Below are positions 9,030 through 17,243 of a stretch of 64,000 nucleotides of DNA, in pieces (position 1 is the first letter of the stretch; every line of letters starts with the position of its first letter). The notes beneath the pieces are model-generated. The model searched no databases. It was given only the letters and a program-made list of their open reading frames with translations, and had not been told where the DNA came from. A program made the position numbers and the translations under genes. The stretch covers positions 372,001 to 436,000 of the forward strand of contig NZ_JACHDZ010000001.1 of the NCBI RefSeq assembly GCF_014201375.1. Direction: 5' to 3'. This DNA is from Tunturiibacter empetritectus. Its GTDB lineage: Bacteria; Acidobacteriota; Terriglobia; Terriglobales; Acidobacteriaceae.

Positions 9030-11021
9030 TCAGTGCGCCACAATCTGCTTGGTATGGATCGAAGCCGTCACCTCAGGCACCGTGCCGTCATTGACGATCA
9101 CCTCATCCGGCGTCCCCTCGAAGACCACGCGGGTCGACGCACTGGACCGCCCTGGAATCCGCAGCCTCTGGGTCGAGGTCAACGTCCCGGACCGCACTGT
9201 CACCGGCACCTCGGCCGCCGCGTCCCCGTCGTTCTTCACCTCCACCGACACCAGAAACCCCTTGCCCTTGTCGCCGATCTTGTCGAGAGCACGAGGCGTC
9301 ACGTTGGCGATGCTCAGGTCCGGCAGCCCTCGGTCACGATACACCCAGTCGTCGAAAAACCACGCCAGATCCCGTTTCGCGCTTCGTTCCAAAACCCGCT
9401 GGAACTCCTTCCGGTCGCTGTCCATCTTGTCGGTCCGATAGGCCTCAAGCGCCCGCTTCAACGCGTCATCGCCCACCACCGACCGCAGCATCCAAAGCAC
9501 CGCAGCAGCCTTGGTCCCGTAGTAGACCTCATCGCTGGCCAGGATCAGGCTCTGCCCCGCATCGGAGTCGGAGGAGCTAGCCGACGAACTGGACGAAGTG
9601 CCGGCAGAAGGGTTGGCGGAAGAGGCGACAGGCGAGCCGGAGGAAGGACCGGGCTCCACCAGGGCCAGCGTATTGGCCTCCTGCTGCAGTTGCTTCACCG
9701 CAGCCTCCCGCCCCTGCGCCTGCTCAATCCAAAGCAGCGAAGCGAACTGCGCCACGCCCTCGTCCAGCCACACATGCGACGAACCGAACCAGGCATGGCT
9801 CAGCGAGTGCACCAGCGAAGGAGCCAGCACCTCGGGCGTCGCGGCACGCATCGGCACCACCAGCAGAGCATCGTCCTCAAACGGCTGCCCCTCGTGGTCG
9901 AGAATGTTGAGCAGACGCAACGGACCGGCTCCCAGCCACTCGGCCAGCAGCGGCTGCACCTTCGTCGACGCTGCTCCGTAGCTCGGCAGCGCATCGTAGT
10001 GGTCGGTCACAGCCGAGATCAGGCTGTTGTCCGTCACAGTGCCCGCCCGGTCGGTGATAAACAGACTCAGCGTGCGAAATCCCAGCGGCCGCTCGGAGAA
10101 CTCAGCCGTAGCCACCCCCGGCGACTCAGCCACCGGCAGATTCTGGTTCTCGCTCACCTTCACCAGCTGCTCGCGCCGGCCACAGAAGAACGCAGCATCC
10201 GGCGCATCGCCGACGTACTCCACCGTGAGCCGCATATGCACCGTCGCCTCGGCCTGCCGCAGTTTGTTTAGCCCGACACTCTGGAACAGCTTCGCTCCAT
10301 CGCCCAGAAACACCGGAGCCGCGGCTGTCGGATACCAAAGGACATTGCCAAACCCGCGCAGCGCCGTTCGCTCCGCACCGATCTGATCCCAGTCCGCATT
10401 GGCAGCCTGGTCGAGCGGCGCGCCAATCCGCTCCAGCCGCTCCGCCGACTGCACCACTTCGCCGGAGTAGAAGCCCGTCAGCGCAAGCGTCGCACCCGGC
10501 TCGAGCGGCTGAGGCAGAGCAACCACGGCCTCTGTCGCCTTGCCTGTATGGTCGGCGTCGGTGTCGATCGCATGTTGCGTAAACGAGAGCGGCACCACGC
10601 GCCCCGCGGTCTGCCCCGTGAAGCTCTCCCAGCTCAGCGCCGAAGAGATCTGAAACACCAGCCGGGTTAGAGGCGCCTTCCCGGTGTTCTTTACGCCGAA
10701 CCTCGCATGAACCGCAAGCTTCGACTCCGCCGGCGTCAGATGCACATCGAGATCGTACGAGGTGAATGTAAGTGAGGTACGTTCCGCATCCGAGACCTCC
10801 ACCACCGTCTCGGCCACCGGAGCCTTCGCCTTCTTCTCAACCTCCGGCGAATCCTGGTCTCGACTGAACAGGACCTTGCCATGCGGTGCGGCCGGTTCGT
10901 TGGCAGGAGGAGTCTCCTGAGCCTGCGCAAAATTCATTCCGGCGTGAGCAAAACTCATTCCAAAGGCAGCCGCCAGAACCAGCCAGCGACCTCCAGCTGA
11001 TACAACAGAAAAACTCTTCAA
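9030..11021 (-). CDS. Secreted M1-type peptidase homologue with degenerate active site
   Basis: 663 residues with an N-terminal signal region. An N-terminal beta-domain (about 80-270) is followed by an M1 aminopeptidase-like catalytic domain. The zinc site reads VHSLSHAWFG (His405, His409) with WLDEGVAQF (Glu421). The catalytic Glu of HExxH is replaced by Ser406, and only 11 residues separate the second His from the Glu ligand instead of the usual 18. A Ser/Gly-rich low-complexity insert (about 455-485) follows, then a helical domain and a C-terminal beta-domain. It may be a catalytically dead or altered M1 relative. It overlaps rlmB by 4 bases (ATGA) and is translated with it. A divergent M1-like fold is the best call; peptidase activity is doubtful. 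Confidence 0.8.
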   Translation of the reverse strand: MKSFSVVSAGGRWLVLAAAFGMSFAHAGMNFAQAQETPPANEPAAPHGKVLFSRDQDSPEVEKKAKAPVAETVVEVSDAERTSLTFTSYDLDVHLTPAESKLAVHARFGVKNTGKAPLTRLVFQISSALSWESFTGQTAGRVVPLSFTQHAIDTDADHTGKATEAVVALPQPLEPGATLALTGFYSGEVVQSAERLERIGAPLDQAANADWDQIGAERTALRGFGNVLWYPTAAAPVFLGDGAKLFQSVGLNKLRQAEATVHMRLTVEYVGDAPDAAFFCGRREQLVKVSENQNLPVAESPGVATAEFSERPLGFRTLSLFITDRAGTVTDNSLISAVTDHYDALPSYGAASTKVQPLLAEWLGAGPLRLLNILDHEGQPFEDDALLVVPMRAATPEVLAPSLVHSLSHAWFGSSHVWLDEGVAQFASLLWIEQAQGREAAVKQLQQEANTLALVEPGPSSGSPVASSANPSAGTSSSSSASSSDSDAGQSLILASDEVYYGTKAAAVLWMLRSVVGDDALKRALEAYRTDKMDSDRKEFQRVLERSAKRDLAWFFDDWVYRDRGLPDLSIANVTPRALDKIGDKGKGFLVSVEVKNDGDAAAEVPVTVRSGTLTSTQRLRIPGRSSASTRVVFEGTPDEVIVNDGTVPEVTASIHTKQIVAH

Positions 11022-11803
11022 GATCCCAATCCCTTACGTTCCTTCACAGGCTTTCGTGCGGGCGGAGCTGCAGGTCGACGCCGTTGCCGCATCGCCTCGT
11101 ACATCACGATCGCGCCCGCAACCGACACATTGAGCGACGACACTTGTCCCGCCATCGGAATCCTCAGCAGGTGATCGCAGGTCTTCTTCACCAGGTCATG
11201 CAATCCCGCGCCCTCGCGCCCGAGCACCAGAACGCAGTCGCCCTTGAAGTCATACTCGGTGTAATCCGGCGTTCCGCGCTCATCCAGCCCAAGAACCCAG
11301 ACGTGCTTCTGCTTCATCTGCTCGAGCGCACGAACCAGGTTTGTCACCCGAGCGATCCGCACATGCTCGGACGCTCCAGCCGAGGTCTTGGCGACCGTCG
11401 CGGTCACCGGAGCTGAACGCCGCTCCGGCAGAATCACGCCATCGACCCCTGCTCCATCCGCGGTCCGCAGCAGAGCTCCAAGGTTGTGCGGGTCCTCGAC
11501 GCCATCGAGAGCCAGGAAGAACCTGTGTTGACCGTCCGCCTTCGGAGCCAGCAGGTCCTCGATCCCCAGGAACTTGCGCTCCCGAACCACCGCCAGCACG
11601 CCCTGATGAGCATCCGTCCGCGCCAGCCTGGTCAGCTGGTCCCGAGACTCCAACGACACCCGAACCCCAGCCGTCCCGCACAGCTCGATCAGCCTCTCCA
11701 GCCGCTCATCCCGGCGCTCCCGCGCCACACTCACATGGTCAAGCTGCCGCCCCCCCGCCCGGATAGCCTCCTCAACAGGGTGCAGCCCATAAAGAACTTC
11801 CAT
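11018..11803 (-). CDS. rlmB: 23S rRNA (guanosine-2'-O-)-methyltransferase RlmB
   Basis: 261 residues. The N-terminal substrate-binding domain MEVLYGLHPVEEAIRAG is followed by the SPOUT/TrmH catalytic domain. Motif 1 is DGVEDPHNLGALLRTADGAG, motif 2 LVLGREGAGL, and motif 3 IPMAGQVSSLNVSVAGAI, which together form the trefoil knot binding S-adenosylmethionine. RlmB methylates the ribose of G2251 (E. coli numbering) in 23S rRNA; a related TrmH-family target cannot be excluded. The Lys/Arg-rich C-terminal tail is typical. It overlaps the start of the peptidase-like gene by 4 bases. Confidence 0.93.
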   Translation of the reverse strand: MEVLYGLHPVEEAIRAGGRQLDHVSVARERRDERLERLIELCGTAGVRVSLESRDQLTRLARTDAHQGVLAVVRERKFLGIEDLLAPKADGQHRFFLALDGVEDPHNLGALLRTADGAGVDGVILPERRSAPVTATVAKTSAGASEHVRIARVTNLVRALEQMKQKHVWVLGLDERGTPDYTEYDFKGDCVLVLGREGAGLHDLVKKTCDHLLRIPMAGQVSSLNVSVAGAIVMYEAMRQRRRPAAPPARKPVKERKGLGS

Positions 11804-11898
11804 CCCTCAAGTCTACCGCCTCCACCCGGGAGAAAAGCAGCGAGGCCTTAGAATGTCTACAGTAGGGCGGCCCTGCGGATAGGACTCAGGGTCTCTCA

Positions 11899-12609
11899 AT
11901 GGAAATCTCTCTTTTTATGAACCGTGTGGGCAAAAAGCGAGTCTTATTATACCGGAAGAACGTCTCTAGCAGTGTGCAAAATGGTTCCATCTCGCTCGCG
12001 TCAACGCTCGGTGCTCAAGTCTCAAGCGAGAATGCGGCGATTGCTCAAGGGCTAAAGCGGCAGAGTCCAGAACTTCTCGATACTCTCATTGAGCTCTATC
12101 AACACCGTCTTCTCCGGTATCTGCTCTTCCTCACTGGGAAGCGCGAAGTTGCCGAGGATCTCTTTCAAGAGACCTGGATGCGGGTTCTCCTGCGAGGGGC
12201 GCAGTACAACGGCAAAGCGCGCTTCGACACCTGGCTCTTTACTATTGCCAGAAATCTGGTGATCGACCTGTCGAGAAAACGGGTGATGGCGAGTCTCGAC
12301 GAGATGAGTGAAGGGAAAGAGGACGATCGTCCGTTTGAAGTCGCGATGTCCGGGCCGTCCCCGCTCGAGCAGTTTCAATCCCGCGAAAACTGTGCCGAGG
12401 TCGGCGAGGTTTTGCTCAAACTGGAACCAAGCTATAGAGAGGTTCTGGTGCTTCGATTTTATGAAGAGCTGTCGTTGGAAGAGATCGCTACCGTAACCCG
12501 GGCCCCCTTATCGACGGTGAAGTCCAGGCTTTATCGCGGCTTGGCAGCTTTGAAGCCGGAGATGGAGCAGCTTCGATCCTCTCGTTCCATCGCAGAGGTT
12601 GGGATATGA
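11899..12609 (+). CDS. ECF-type RNA polymerase sigma factor
   Basis: 236 residues. Region 2 (about 60-130) includes LLRYLLFLTGKREVAEDLFQ and the FDTWLFTIARNLVIDLSRK segment. Region 4 (about 175-225) includes LEPSYREVLVLRFYEELSLE and the helix-turn-helix ending STVKSRLYRGLAALK. A ~50-residue N-terminal extension precedes region 2. AGGG lies seven bases before the ATG. The gene overlaps the next by 4 bases (ATGA), so the membrane protein behind it may act as its anti-sigma partner, although that protein shows no recognisable zinc anti-sigma motif. Confidence 0.93.
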   Translation: MEISLFMNRVGKKRVLLYRKNVSSSVQNGSISLASTLGAQVSSENAAIAQGLKRQSPELLDTLIELYQHRLLRYLLFLTGKREVAEDLFQETWMRVLLRGAQYNGKARFDTWLFTIARNLVIDLSRKRVMASLDEMSEGKEDDRPFEVAMSGPSPLEQFQSRENCAEVGEVLLKLEPSYREVLVLRFYEELSLEEIATVTRAPLSTVKSRLYRGLAALKPEMEQLRSSRSIAEVGI

Positions 12610-12989
12610 GCGACGCCTTCGAGAGGTCCTCGTCGCAAGACGCTCCTGGGATGTTTCCCCGGGAAGAGTTGACGGATTTGCGGATGGGAGCTCGTGCGTC
12701 GGTGGTCAATCGAACTCATCGCGTGGTCCGGGAGCGCGCGAAGACGCTTGCCGCGCGGCGTAATCGCATTCGAAGCCTCTGGATTCCGCTGGCGGTTTGT
12801 TCCTCTCTTTTTGTCATTATCTGCACCGCCGTGTGGAGCGCGCTGGATGCGTACGACGTGACTCCGAACGGTGTTCCCGATGCAAGTAATCAGTTTTTAG
12901 TCCTCTGTTTGTGGTTTTTTCCTGTGTCGATGGCTTTGCTCGCTTTGGTGTTGTTTCGCCGTGCCCGTAAGCGCGAGGTGGCTGGATGA
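12606..12989 (+). CDS. Two-helix membrane protein, possible anti-sigma partner
   Basis: 127 residues. A cytoplasmic N-terminal half with a basic helix (RVVRERAKTLAARRNRIRS) is followed by two membrane helices (about residues 60-80 and 97-117). It overlaps the sigma gene by 4 bases and the next gene by 4 bases, so it is translationally coupled to both. In Acidobacteriota such sigma-coupled membrane proteins are commonly predicted anti-sigma factors. The usual HxxxCxxC anti-sigma motif is absent, so the role is inferred from context only. Confidence 0.75.
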   Translation: MSDAFERSSSQDAPGMFPREELTDLRMGARASVVNRTHRVVRERAKTLAARRNRIRSLWIPLAVCSSLFVIICTAVWSALDAYDVTPNGVPDASNQFLVLCLWFFPVSMALLALVLFRRARKREVAG

Positions 12990-13534
12990 TGAGGTTTTGG
13001 GGTCAGGAGTCGGATCGATCGCAGGGTACCCTGGCAGGGGGTGAGGATGAGCTGAGCATGATACCGACCTGGTCGGTGGTGCTGGCCATCCTGGTGTTTG
13101 GTGCCGTGCAGTATCTGTTCCATGGCGTGTTGCCGCACCATAAGCATGAACTGCTGCCGATGCGGCTGCTGATGGGGTACTCGTGGGGGACGGCGTTTGC
13201 CAGCTATGTGCTGCTGGTGGGGTATGTGAGCCGCGATGTGCGGCGGCGGCGAATGCCGGCAGCTTTGTGGATGCTGATCGTGGTGGTGCTGCCGGGCGGG
13301 ATCGGAGCTGTGGTGTACTTCCTGCTGCGGCAGCCGATGCTGATGCCTTGTCCGCACTGCAGTACCGAGATTACCTCGAGCGTGCACTTCTGTCCGCAGT
13401 GCCAGTTCCAGCTGGCTCCTGTGTGCGGTCGCTGCTTCCGCGGGGTGCAGATTACGGATGTGTACTGCACACAGTGCGGGCATGATCTGGCTGAGGACCA
13501 TGCGCCGGCGCGGCTGCGCGTATATAGTGACTAG
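12986..13534 (+). CDS. Membrane protein with double zinc ribbon
   Basis: 182 residues. Three membrane helices lie at about 24-44, 54-74 and 83-105. They are followed by a cytosolic tail with three CxxC-type pairs: MPCPHC, HFCPQC and PVCGRC, then YCTQCGHD. This forms zinc-ribbon domains of the double-zinc-ribbon type. The DEDL/phospholipase D nuclease N-terminal-like hydrophobic segment cannot be confirmed. It overlaps the preceding gene (ATGATG) and is followed 8 bases later by the LytTR regulator. Probably a membrane signalling or scaffolding component of the same operon. Confidence 0.82.
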   Translation: MMRFWGQESDRSQGTLAGGEDELSMIPTWSVVLAILVFGAVQYLFHGVLPHHKHELLPMRLLMGYSWGTAFASYVLLVGYVSRDVRRRRMPAALWMLIVVVLPGGIGAVVYFLLRQPMLMPCPHCSTEITSSVHFCPQCQFQLAPVCGRCFRGVQITDVYCTQCGHDLAEDHAPARLRVYSD

Positions 13535-13542
13535 TTGCGAGC

Positions 13543-14346
13543 ATGTCACTGACTGCACTCATCATCGATGACGAACCTCTGGCCCGGCAGGAGCTGCAGT
13601 ATCTGCTGGAGCGCGCGGGCGGGGTTGAGGTTCTGGCACAGGGAACCAACGGGATCGAAGCGGTCGAGCTGATTCGTACACATAAGCCGGATCTGGTGTT
13701 CCTGGATGTGCAGATGCCTGGTCTTGACGGCTTTGGCGTGCTGAAGAAGCTGCTGGACCGAAAGGTTCCGATGCCTCAGGTGGTGTTTGCGACTGCGTTC
13801 AACCAGTATGCGGTGCGTGCGTTCGAGGTGAATGCCATCGACTATCTGCTGAAGCCCTTTGATCGAAAGCGGGTGATGCAGACGATCGAGAAAGCACAGG
13901 CCCGACGGATCGCTCCGCCGGAGTCGGCTGGCCTGGCGCTCGAGACCGGGGCCAAGCTGGATGCGCTGCTGCGGCTGGTCGAGGAGCAGACGCAGGCGCC
14001 GAAGGCCAGCTCCGGCAAGGTGATTGTCCGGGCGCAGAGCCGGTTGTTGCTGGTGGATCAGCGCGAGATCTGTTTTGCCTCGATCGAGGAGGGCACGATC
14101 AGCGTGGTGACGAAAGCGGTGGAAGGGCACTCAAACTGCAGGACGCTCGAGGAGCTGATGGACCAGCTCGATCCGGAGACGTTCTGGAGGGCGCACCGGT
14201 CGTATGTGGTGAATATTCAGCACATACGGGAGGTTGTGCCGTGGTTCAAGTCCAGCTATCAGCTGCGGATGGACGACGCCCAGAAGACGGAGATTCCGGT
14301 GAGCCGGGCACAAACGAAGCGGCTGCGGGAGCTGTTCAATTTGTAG
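13543..14346 (+). CDS. LytTR-family response regulator
   Basis: 267 residues. The receiver domain (3-120) has the acidic pair D9/D10 in IIDDEP, the phospho-acceptor D55 in LVFLDVQMPG and the conserved Lys in YLLKPF. A LytTR DNA-binding domain (about 160-265) includes FWRAHRSYVVNIQHI. These AgrA/LytR-type regulators bind direct repeats upstream of target promoters. No histidine kinase is adjacent; the gene instead closes a sigma factor operon. Copy B of the non-coding element starts immediately after its stop codon. Confidence 0.94.
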   Translation: MSLTALIIDDEPLARQELQYLLERAGGVEVLAQGTNGIEAVELIRTHKPDLVFLDVQMPGLDGFGVLKKLLDRKVPMPQVVFATAFNQYAVRAFEVNAIDYLLKPFDRKRVMQTIEKAQARRIAPPESAGLALETGAKLDALLRLVEEQTQAPKASSGKVIVRAQSRLLLVDQREICFASIEEGTISVVTKAVEGHSNCRTLEELMDQLDPETFWRAHRSYVVNIQHIREVVPWFKSSYQLRMDDAQKTEIPVSRAQTKRLRELFNL

Positions 14347-14790
14347 GGGTACTAACCCCCCCCCTATTACCGGCTTATAAGTCTTTTGTTTTAAGTGGTT
14401 TACGTGACATATGAGCCTCTAAAAAACTCATTCTAAAGGAGTTCCTTGCAGAATCCTGCAAACAAAGGGGTTAGCATTCTTTTTGGTTAAGCAAAAGCCA
14501 CGCATCAGGCGGGCCTCGTTGCCTCTCTTTTCATTATAGAGCTTTGGCGATAACTAATACGCCATGTGCATCTTGTTGTATTTGCTTGGTTTAGGTGGTT
14601 GTGGGGCTTGACAGAATCTTGACAGGTTGAGGAGAACAGGCAACAACAAAGGCAACGGCAATATTTTGTCGCTTCGCCCCGTTGGCGTTGCTCCAGCCTT
14701 CGACAGAGAGGTTGCCTCTTGCGCGGCTCGGGTTGGACGCGGGGCTGAAGCCCGGCTCTATCACAAAGGCGAATAGCAAAGGCAAAAGGC
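14347..14790 (+). repeat. Non-coding dispersed element, copy B (inverse of copy A)
   Basis: It starts right after the LytTR stop codon. In order it shows nine C (14356-14364) then TATTACCGGC, TTTTGTTTTAAGTGGTTTACG, CATTCTAAAGGAGTT, the small palindrome TGCAGAATCCTGCA (14448-14461), TAATACGCCA, CTTGACAGGTTGAGGAG, and GCTCCAGCCTTCGACAGAGA. All blocks recur in reverse orientation at 8590-9026. The identity is patchy, suggesting old copies of a mobile or structured RNA-type element. No coding frame is credible. This and the hairpin at 14895 account for the gap 14347-14943. Confidence 0.8.
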
Positions 14791-14894
14791 AAAAACAGAT
14801 CCCTACGGGATGACAACAAAAGGACAAGCAAGGACAACTACAAAGACGGGAGATCTTCGACTGCGTTGCTCAAAAAGCGTGAGCAACCGTTGTT

Positions 14895-14924
14895 GCGGGA
14901 GTTGGTTTGAGGACCAACTCCCGC
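14895..14924. terminator. Perfect 12-bp hairpin after BON gene
   Basis: GCGGGAGTTGGT pairs perfectly with ACCAACTCCCGC around a 6-base loop. It lies 20 bases beyond the stop of the minus-strand BON gene. T runs are poor on the minus strand, so termination there is likely but not certain. Confidence 0.6.
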
Positions 14925-14943
14925 ATCGGGAAGAGAGCGGTTT

Positions 14944-15612
14944 TTATTTTTCTTTTGATTTGGAGGCTGAGCCCTGGACGATGAGGTCGTTGTCGACGCT
15001 GAAGGCGCCGGGGGCTGAGTTGGCCTGCATTCCGGCGATGGAGGAGTCCATCTGGTTGAGGACGACGCCGTAGAGGGTGACGTTGCCGTTCTTCACGATG
15101 ATGTGAATGGCGTGGTAGCCGATGGGCGGGGTGTTCGTAATGCCGCCGGCGGCGAGTGCGATTCCTGCTCCGGGTCCGATGGCGCGGCCGATGTTGCCCT
15201 GATTGGCGTTATATTTGCGCAGCGAAGGCTGGGTGTAGATGCGGTTGTAGACGGCGGCGCGGATGCGGTCGTCCATGGGCGAGTAGGGAAGGACTTCGAT
15301 CTGATTGTCGACGGAGTCTATGCCCGGGATGTTCTTGACGGCGTTTTCGGCGTCGCTTTTGAGAACGGGGCGGGAGGCGTAGCCCTTGAGGACGAGGACT
15401 TTGCCGTGAATGCCAAAGGTGAGCCAGTCGAAGACTCCGAGGTTGGAGAGGCCGCCAAGCTTTTTCTGTACCTCCTGGACGATGCGGAGGGTATCTTCCT
15501 GCGACCAGGTGGGGCCGGGTGTGGGTTCCTGGGCGATAACTGTAGGGGCAGAAAGAGTGAAGACAAGAGATGCGGCAAGGGCCGGGAACACGCGACGGGT
15601 TAGGCGGGTCAT
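14944..15612 (-). CDS. Secreted BON-domain protein
   Basis: 222 residues with a signal peptide ending near SAPTVIAQ. Two BON domains are visible. The first (about 40-110) contains GKVLVLKGYASRP and the second (about 115-210) contains KNGNVTLYGVVLNQ. A Gly/Ala-rich linker GPGAGIALAAGGI interrupts the second. BON domains bind phospholipid or outer-membrane surfaces (OsmY-like), so a periplasmic envelope-stability role is likely. It is a single-gene unit. Confidence 0.85.
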   Translation of the reverse strand: MTRLTRRVFPALAASLVFTLSAPTVIAQEPTPGPTWSQEDTLRIVQEVQKKLGGLSNLGVFDWLTFGIHGKVLVLKGYASRPVLKSDAENAVKNIPGIDSVDNQIEVLPYSPMDDRIRAAVYNRIYTQPSLRKYNANQGNIGRAIGPGAGIALAAGGITNTPPIGYHAIHIIVKNGNVTLYGVVLNQMDSSIAGMQANSAPGAFSVDNDLIVQGSASKSKEK

Positions 15613-15761
15613 CTGTTTTCTCTCCGGTTGTTATGAATTTAGGCTTCCGGCAAAAAGATACGCTATGGGGGGAGTGGAGTCCAGAGGCTGGCGTCGATTT
15701 GAGGTGCCGATTTGAGGCTTAGGGTATCAGTTCTGAGGCCATCGGCGGCGAGGAGTGAGGT

Positions 15762-16373
15762 TTACGGGTTGTGGTGATGGTGCGGGTTGAAGTCGAAGAC
15801 GTAGACGGCGCCGAGGGTGGTGGCCTTGGGACGGATGCTGCCTGAGGGAACGGCAGGAGTGTTCCAGTGCTGGTACTGGAAGTCGACTTTGACGGCGAGG
15901 TGATGGGTGAGGCTGTAGTCGAGGCCGACTCCGGGGGAGAGGACGAGGGTGTTGGAGTTGAGGTAGCGGAAGTTGCCGAAGATATAGCCGCCCCTGAGGT
16001 AGTCGATTGCGCCGCGGCCGATGAGGAAGTCCGCGTAGGGGTGGAAGCGTCCGAGGGGATACTCGACCTTGGGGCCGAGGAGGAAGTTTTTCTGGCTGCT
16101 GATGGTGCCTTCGTCGATGGGATAAGAGCCGCGGATCTCGGCGGCGGGCCGAAAGCGGCGGAAGGCGAGGATCGTAATGTCGACGCCGGCGGTGATGTCG
16201 AGATTTTTTCCTCCCGCGAGGTTGGTGAAGGTGCCGGTGGCTCCGGCGAAGGTGTAGAGCTGAAGCTGTTGGGTCGCGGTGGGGGTGCTTTGTGCGAGTG
16301 CGTTGGGGGCCGGGTAGGTGAGGGGGAGCGCGGCAGACAGGATCAACCGGGTCAATGACTTTTTGAACTTCAT
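15762..16373 (-). CDS. Outer-membrane beta-barrel protein
   Basis: 203 residues. A signal peptide ends at ALAQ. Alternating-hydrophobicity strands typical of an eight-stranded porin-like barrel follow (GPKVEYPLGRFHPYADFLIG, GVGLDYSLTHHLAVKVDFQY). The C-terminus ends with an unusual NPHHHHNP tail, which may bind metal. The strand pattern and order GPKVEYP..FHPYA..G..PGVGLDY..KVDFQYQHW..G.IRP match the barrel protein at 24224-24793, so the two appear to be diverged paralogues. Function unknown. Confidence 0.82.
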   Translation of the reverse strand: MKFKKSLTRLILSAALPLTYPAPNALAQSTPTATQQLQLYTFAGATGTFTNLAGGKNLDITAGVDITILAFRRFRPAAEIRGSYPIDEGTISSQKNFLLGPKVEYPLGRFHPYADFLIGRGAIDYLRGGYIFGNFRYLNSNTLVLSPGVGLDYSLTHHLAVKVDFQYQHWNTPAVPSGSIRPKATTLGAVYVFDFNPHHHHNP

Positions 16374-16550
16374 TCGATCCTCTGATCTCTCTTCCTCTAA
16401 CGCAATGCTTCTCTCTTCTCTAACGCAACGCCCAGTGCTGAATGCTGGGTGGCTTACTGAGGTAAGCGGGGAGTTCGAGATCTCCCCTGTAGGGAGTTAT
16501 CGGCCTGTTTGCCGCAATGCTTACTTCTCTTCTGTGCCATACTTTGGCTG

Positions 16551-16835
16551 ATGGGACGATGGGGTGGGCGGGTGGTTCGATTGCTGGTGGCGCTGGCGGT
16601 TGCGGCGGGAGCGCTGTGGGTAGGGGATTGGGCGGTGCTGCGGGTGCGCGTCTCGCATGGGACGGCTTACCGGGTGGTGCAGGTGAACCAGTTTCTGGCT
16701 ACTCCGCTGAAGGGCAGTAAGGTGGAGTACGACTATATGGGCGCGGTGCCGGTGACGTGCAGCCGGTCTATCTTTCCGCAGCAGGGGAATCCGGCGTGCT
16801 GGTGGCTGGAGCGGCATAGCTCGCAGTGGGAGTGA
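16551..16835 (+). CDS. Small single-helix membrane protein, unknown function
   Basis: 94 residues from the internal ATG at 16551. The N-terminal helix VVRLLVALAVAAGALWVGDW is followed by a short exported domain GTAYRVVQVNQFLATPLKGS then EYDYMGAVPVTCSRSIFPQQ, with two cysteines that could form a disulfide. The pattern looks conserved rather than random (uniform composition, defined motifs), and I recall similar small proteins in Terriglobia. A longer frame starts at 16509 but has no better ribosome site. Function not known. Confidence 0.7.
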   Translation: MGRWGGRVVRLLVALAVAAGALWVGDWAVLRVRVSHGTAYRVVQVNQFLATPLKGSKVEYDYMGAVPVTCSRSIFPQQGNPACWWLERHSSQWE

Positions 16836-16940
16836 TGGCCCGCTGCGGCGCGTGCGGCTAGAGTGGGACGAAAGGCAGTCTGGCGGTTGGTGCGATGATT
16901 TTGGTTGCGGGTGGTAAGGAGGCGAGAGTATGGTGTCGCC

Positions 16941-17243
16941 ATGCTGGGTGGACGAAGTTGGGAGAGCTGGATTGCAGAGTACTCGGAGAGCCATCAGCAT
17001 CCGCTGAACAGGCTGACGCATACGTTTGGGATACCGATTATTATGTTGTCGCTGCCAGTGCTGGTGGCGACGATTGTGTGGCACCGATTGCTGTGGGTGG
17101 GAGTCGGGCTGTTCTGCTTTGGGTGGCTGCTGCAGTTTGTAGGGCATGCGATTGAAGGGAAGCCGCCGGAGTTTCTGAAGGACTGGCGATTTCTACTGGT
17201 GGGGTCGCGATGGTGGGCAGCGAAGATGCGTGGGAAGCCCTAG
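16941..17243 (+). CDS. DUF962/Mpo1-like membrane protein
   Basis: 100 residues. It contains HPLNRLTHTFGIPIIMLSLP and GHAIEGKPPEF, the conserved His motifs of the DUF962 (YGL010w/Mpo1) family. Yeast Mpo1 is an iron-dependent 2-hydroxy fatty acid dioxygenase used in fatty acid alpha-oxidation. Three membrane helices are predicted, with the His motifs near the cytosolic face. AGGAGG at 16917-16922 is too far (18 bases) from this ATG, but the frame also has a GTG at 16911 and TTG at 16905, so the start is uncertain. Confidence 0.85.
   Translation: MLGGRSWESWIAEYSESHQHPLNRLTHTFGIPIIMLSLPVLVATIVWHRLLWVGVGLFCFGWLLQFVGHAIEGKPPEFLKDWRFLLVGSRWWAAKMRGKP

Noticed and set aside
8934..10271. Plus-strand frame of 445 codons
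   Set aside because: His/Arg/Gln-rich shadow of the peptidase-like gene on the minus strand.
16452..16467. GCTTAC-TGAG-GTAAGC hairpin as terminator
   Set aside because: Short 6-bp stem, no T run, upstream of a barrel gene's start; significance unclear.
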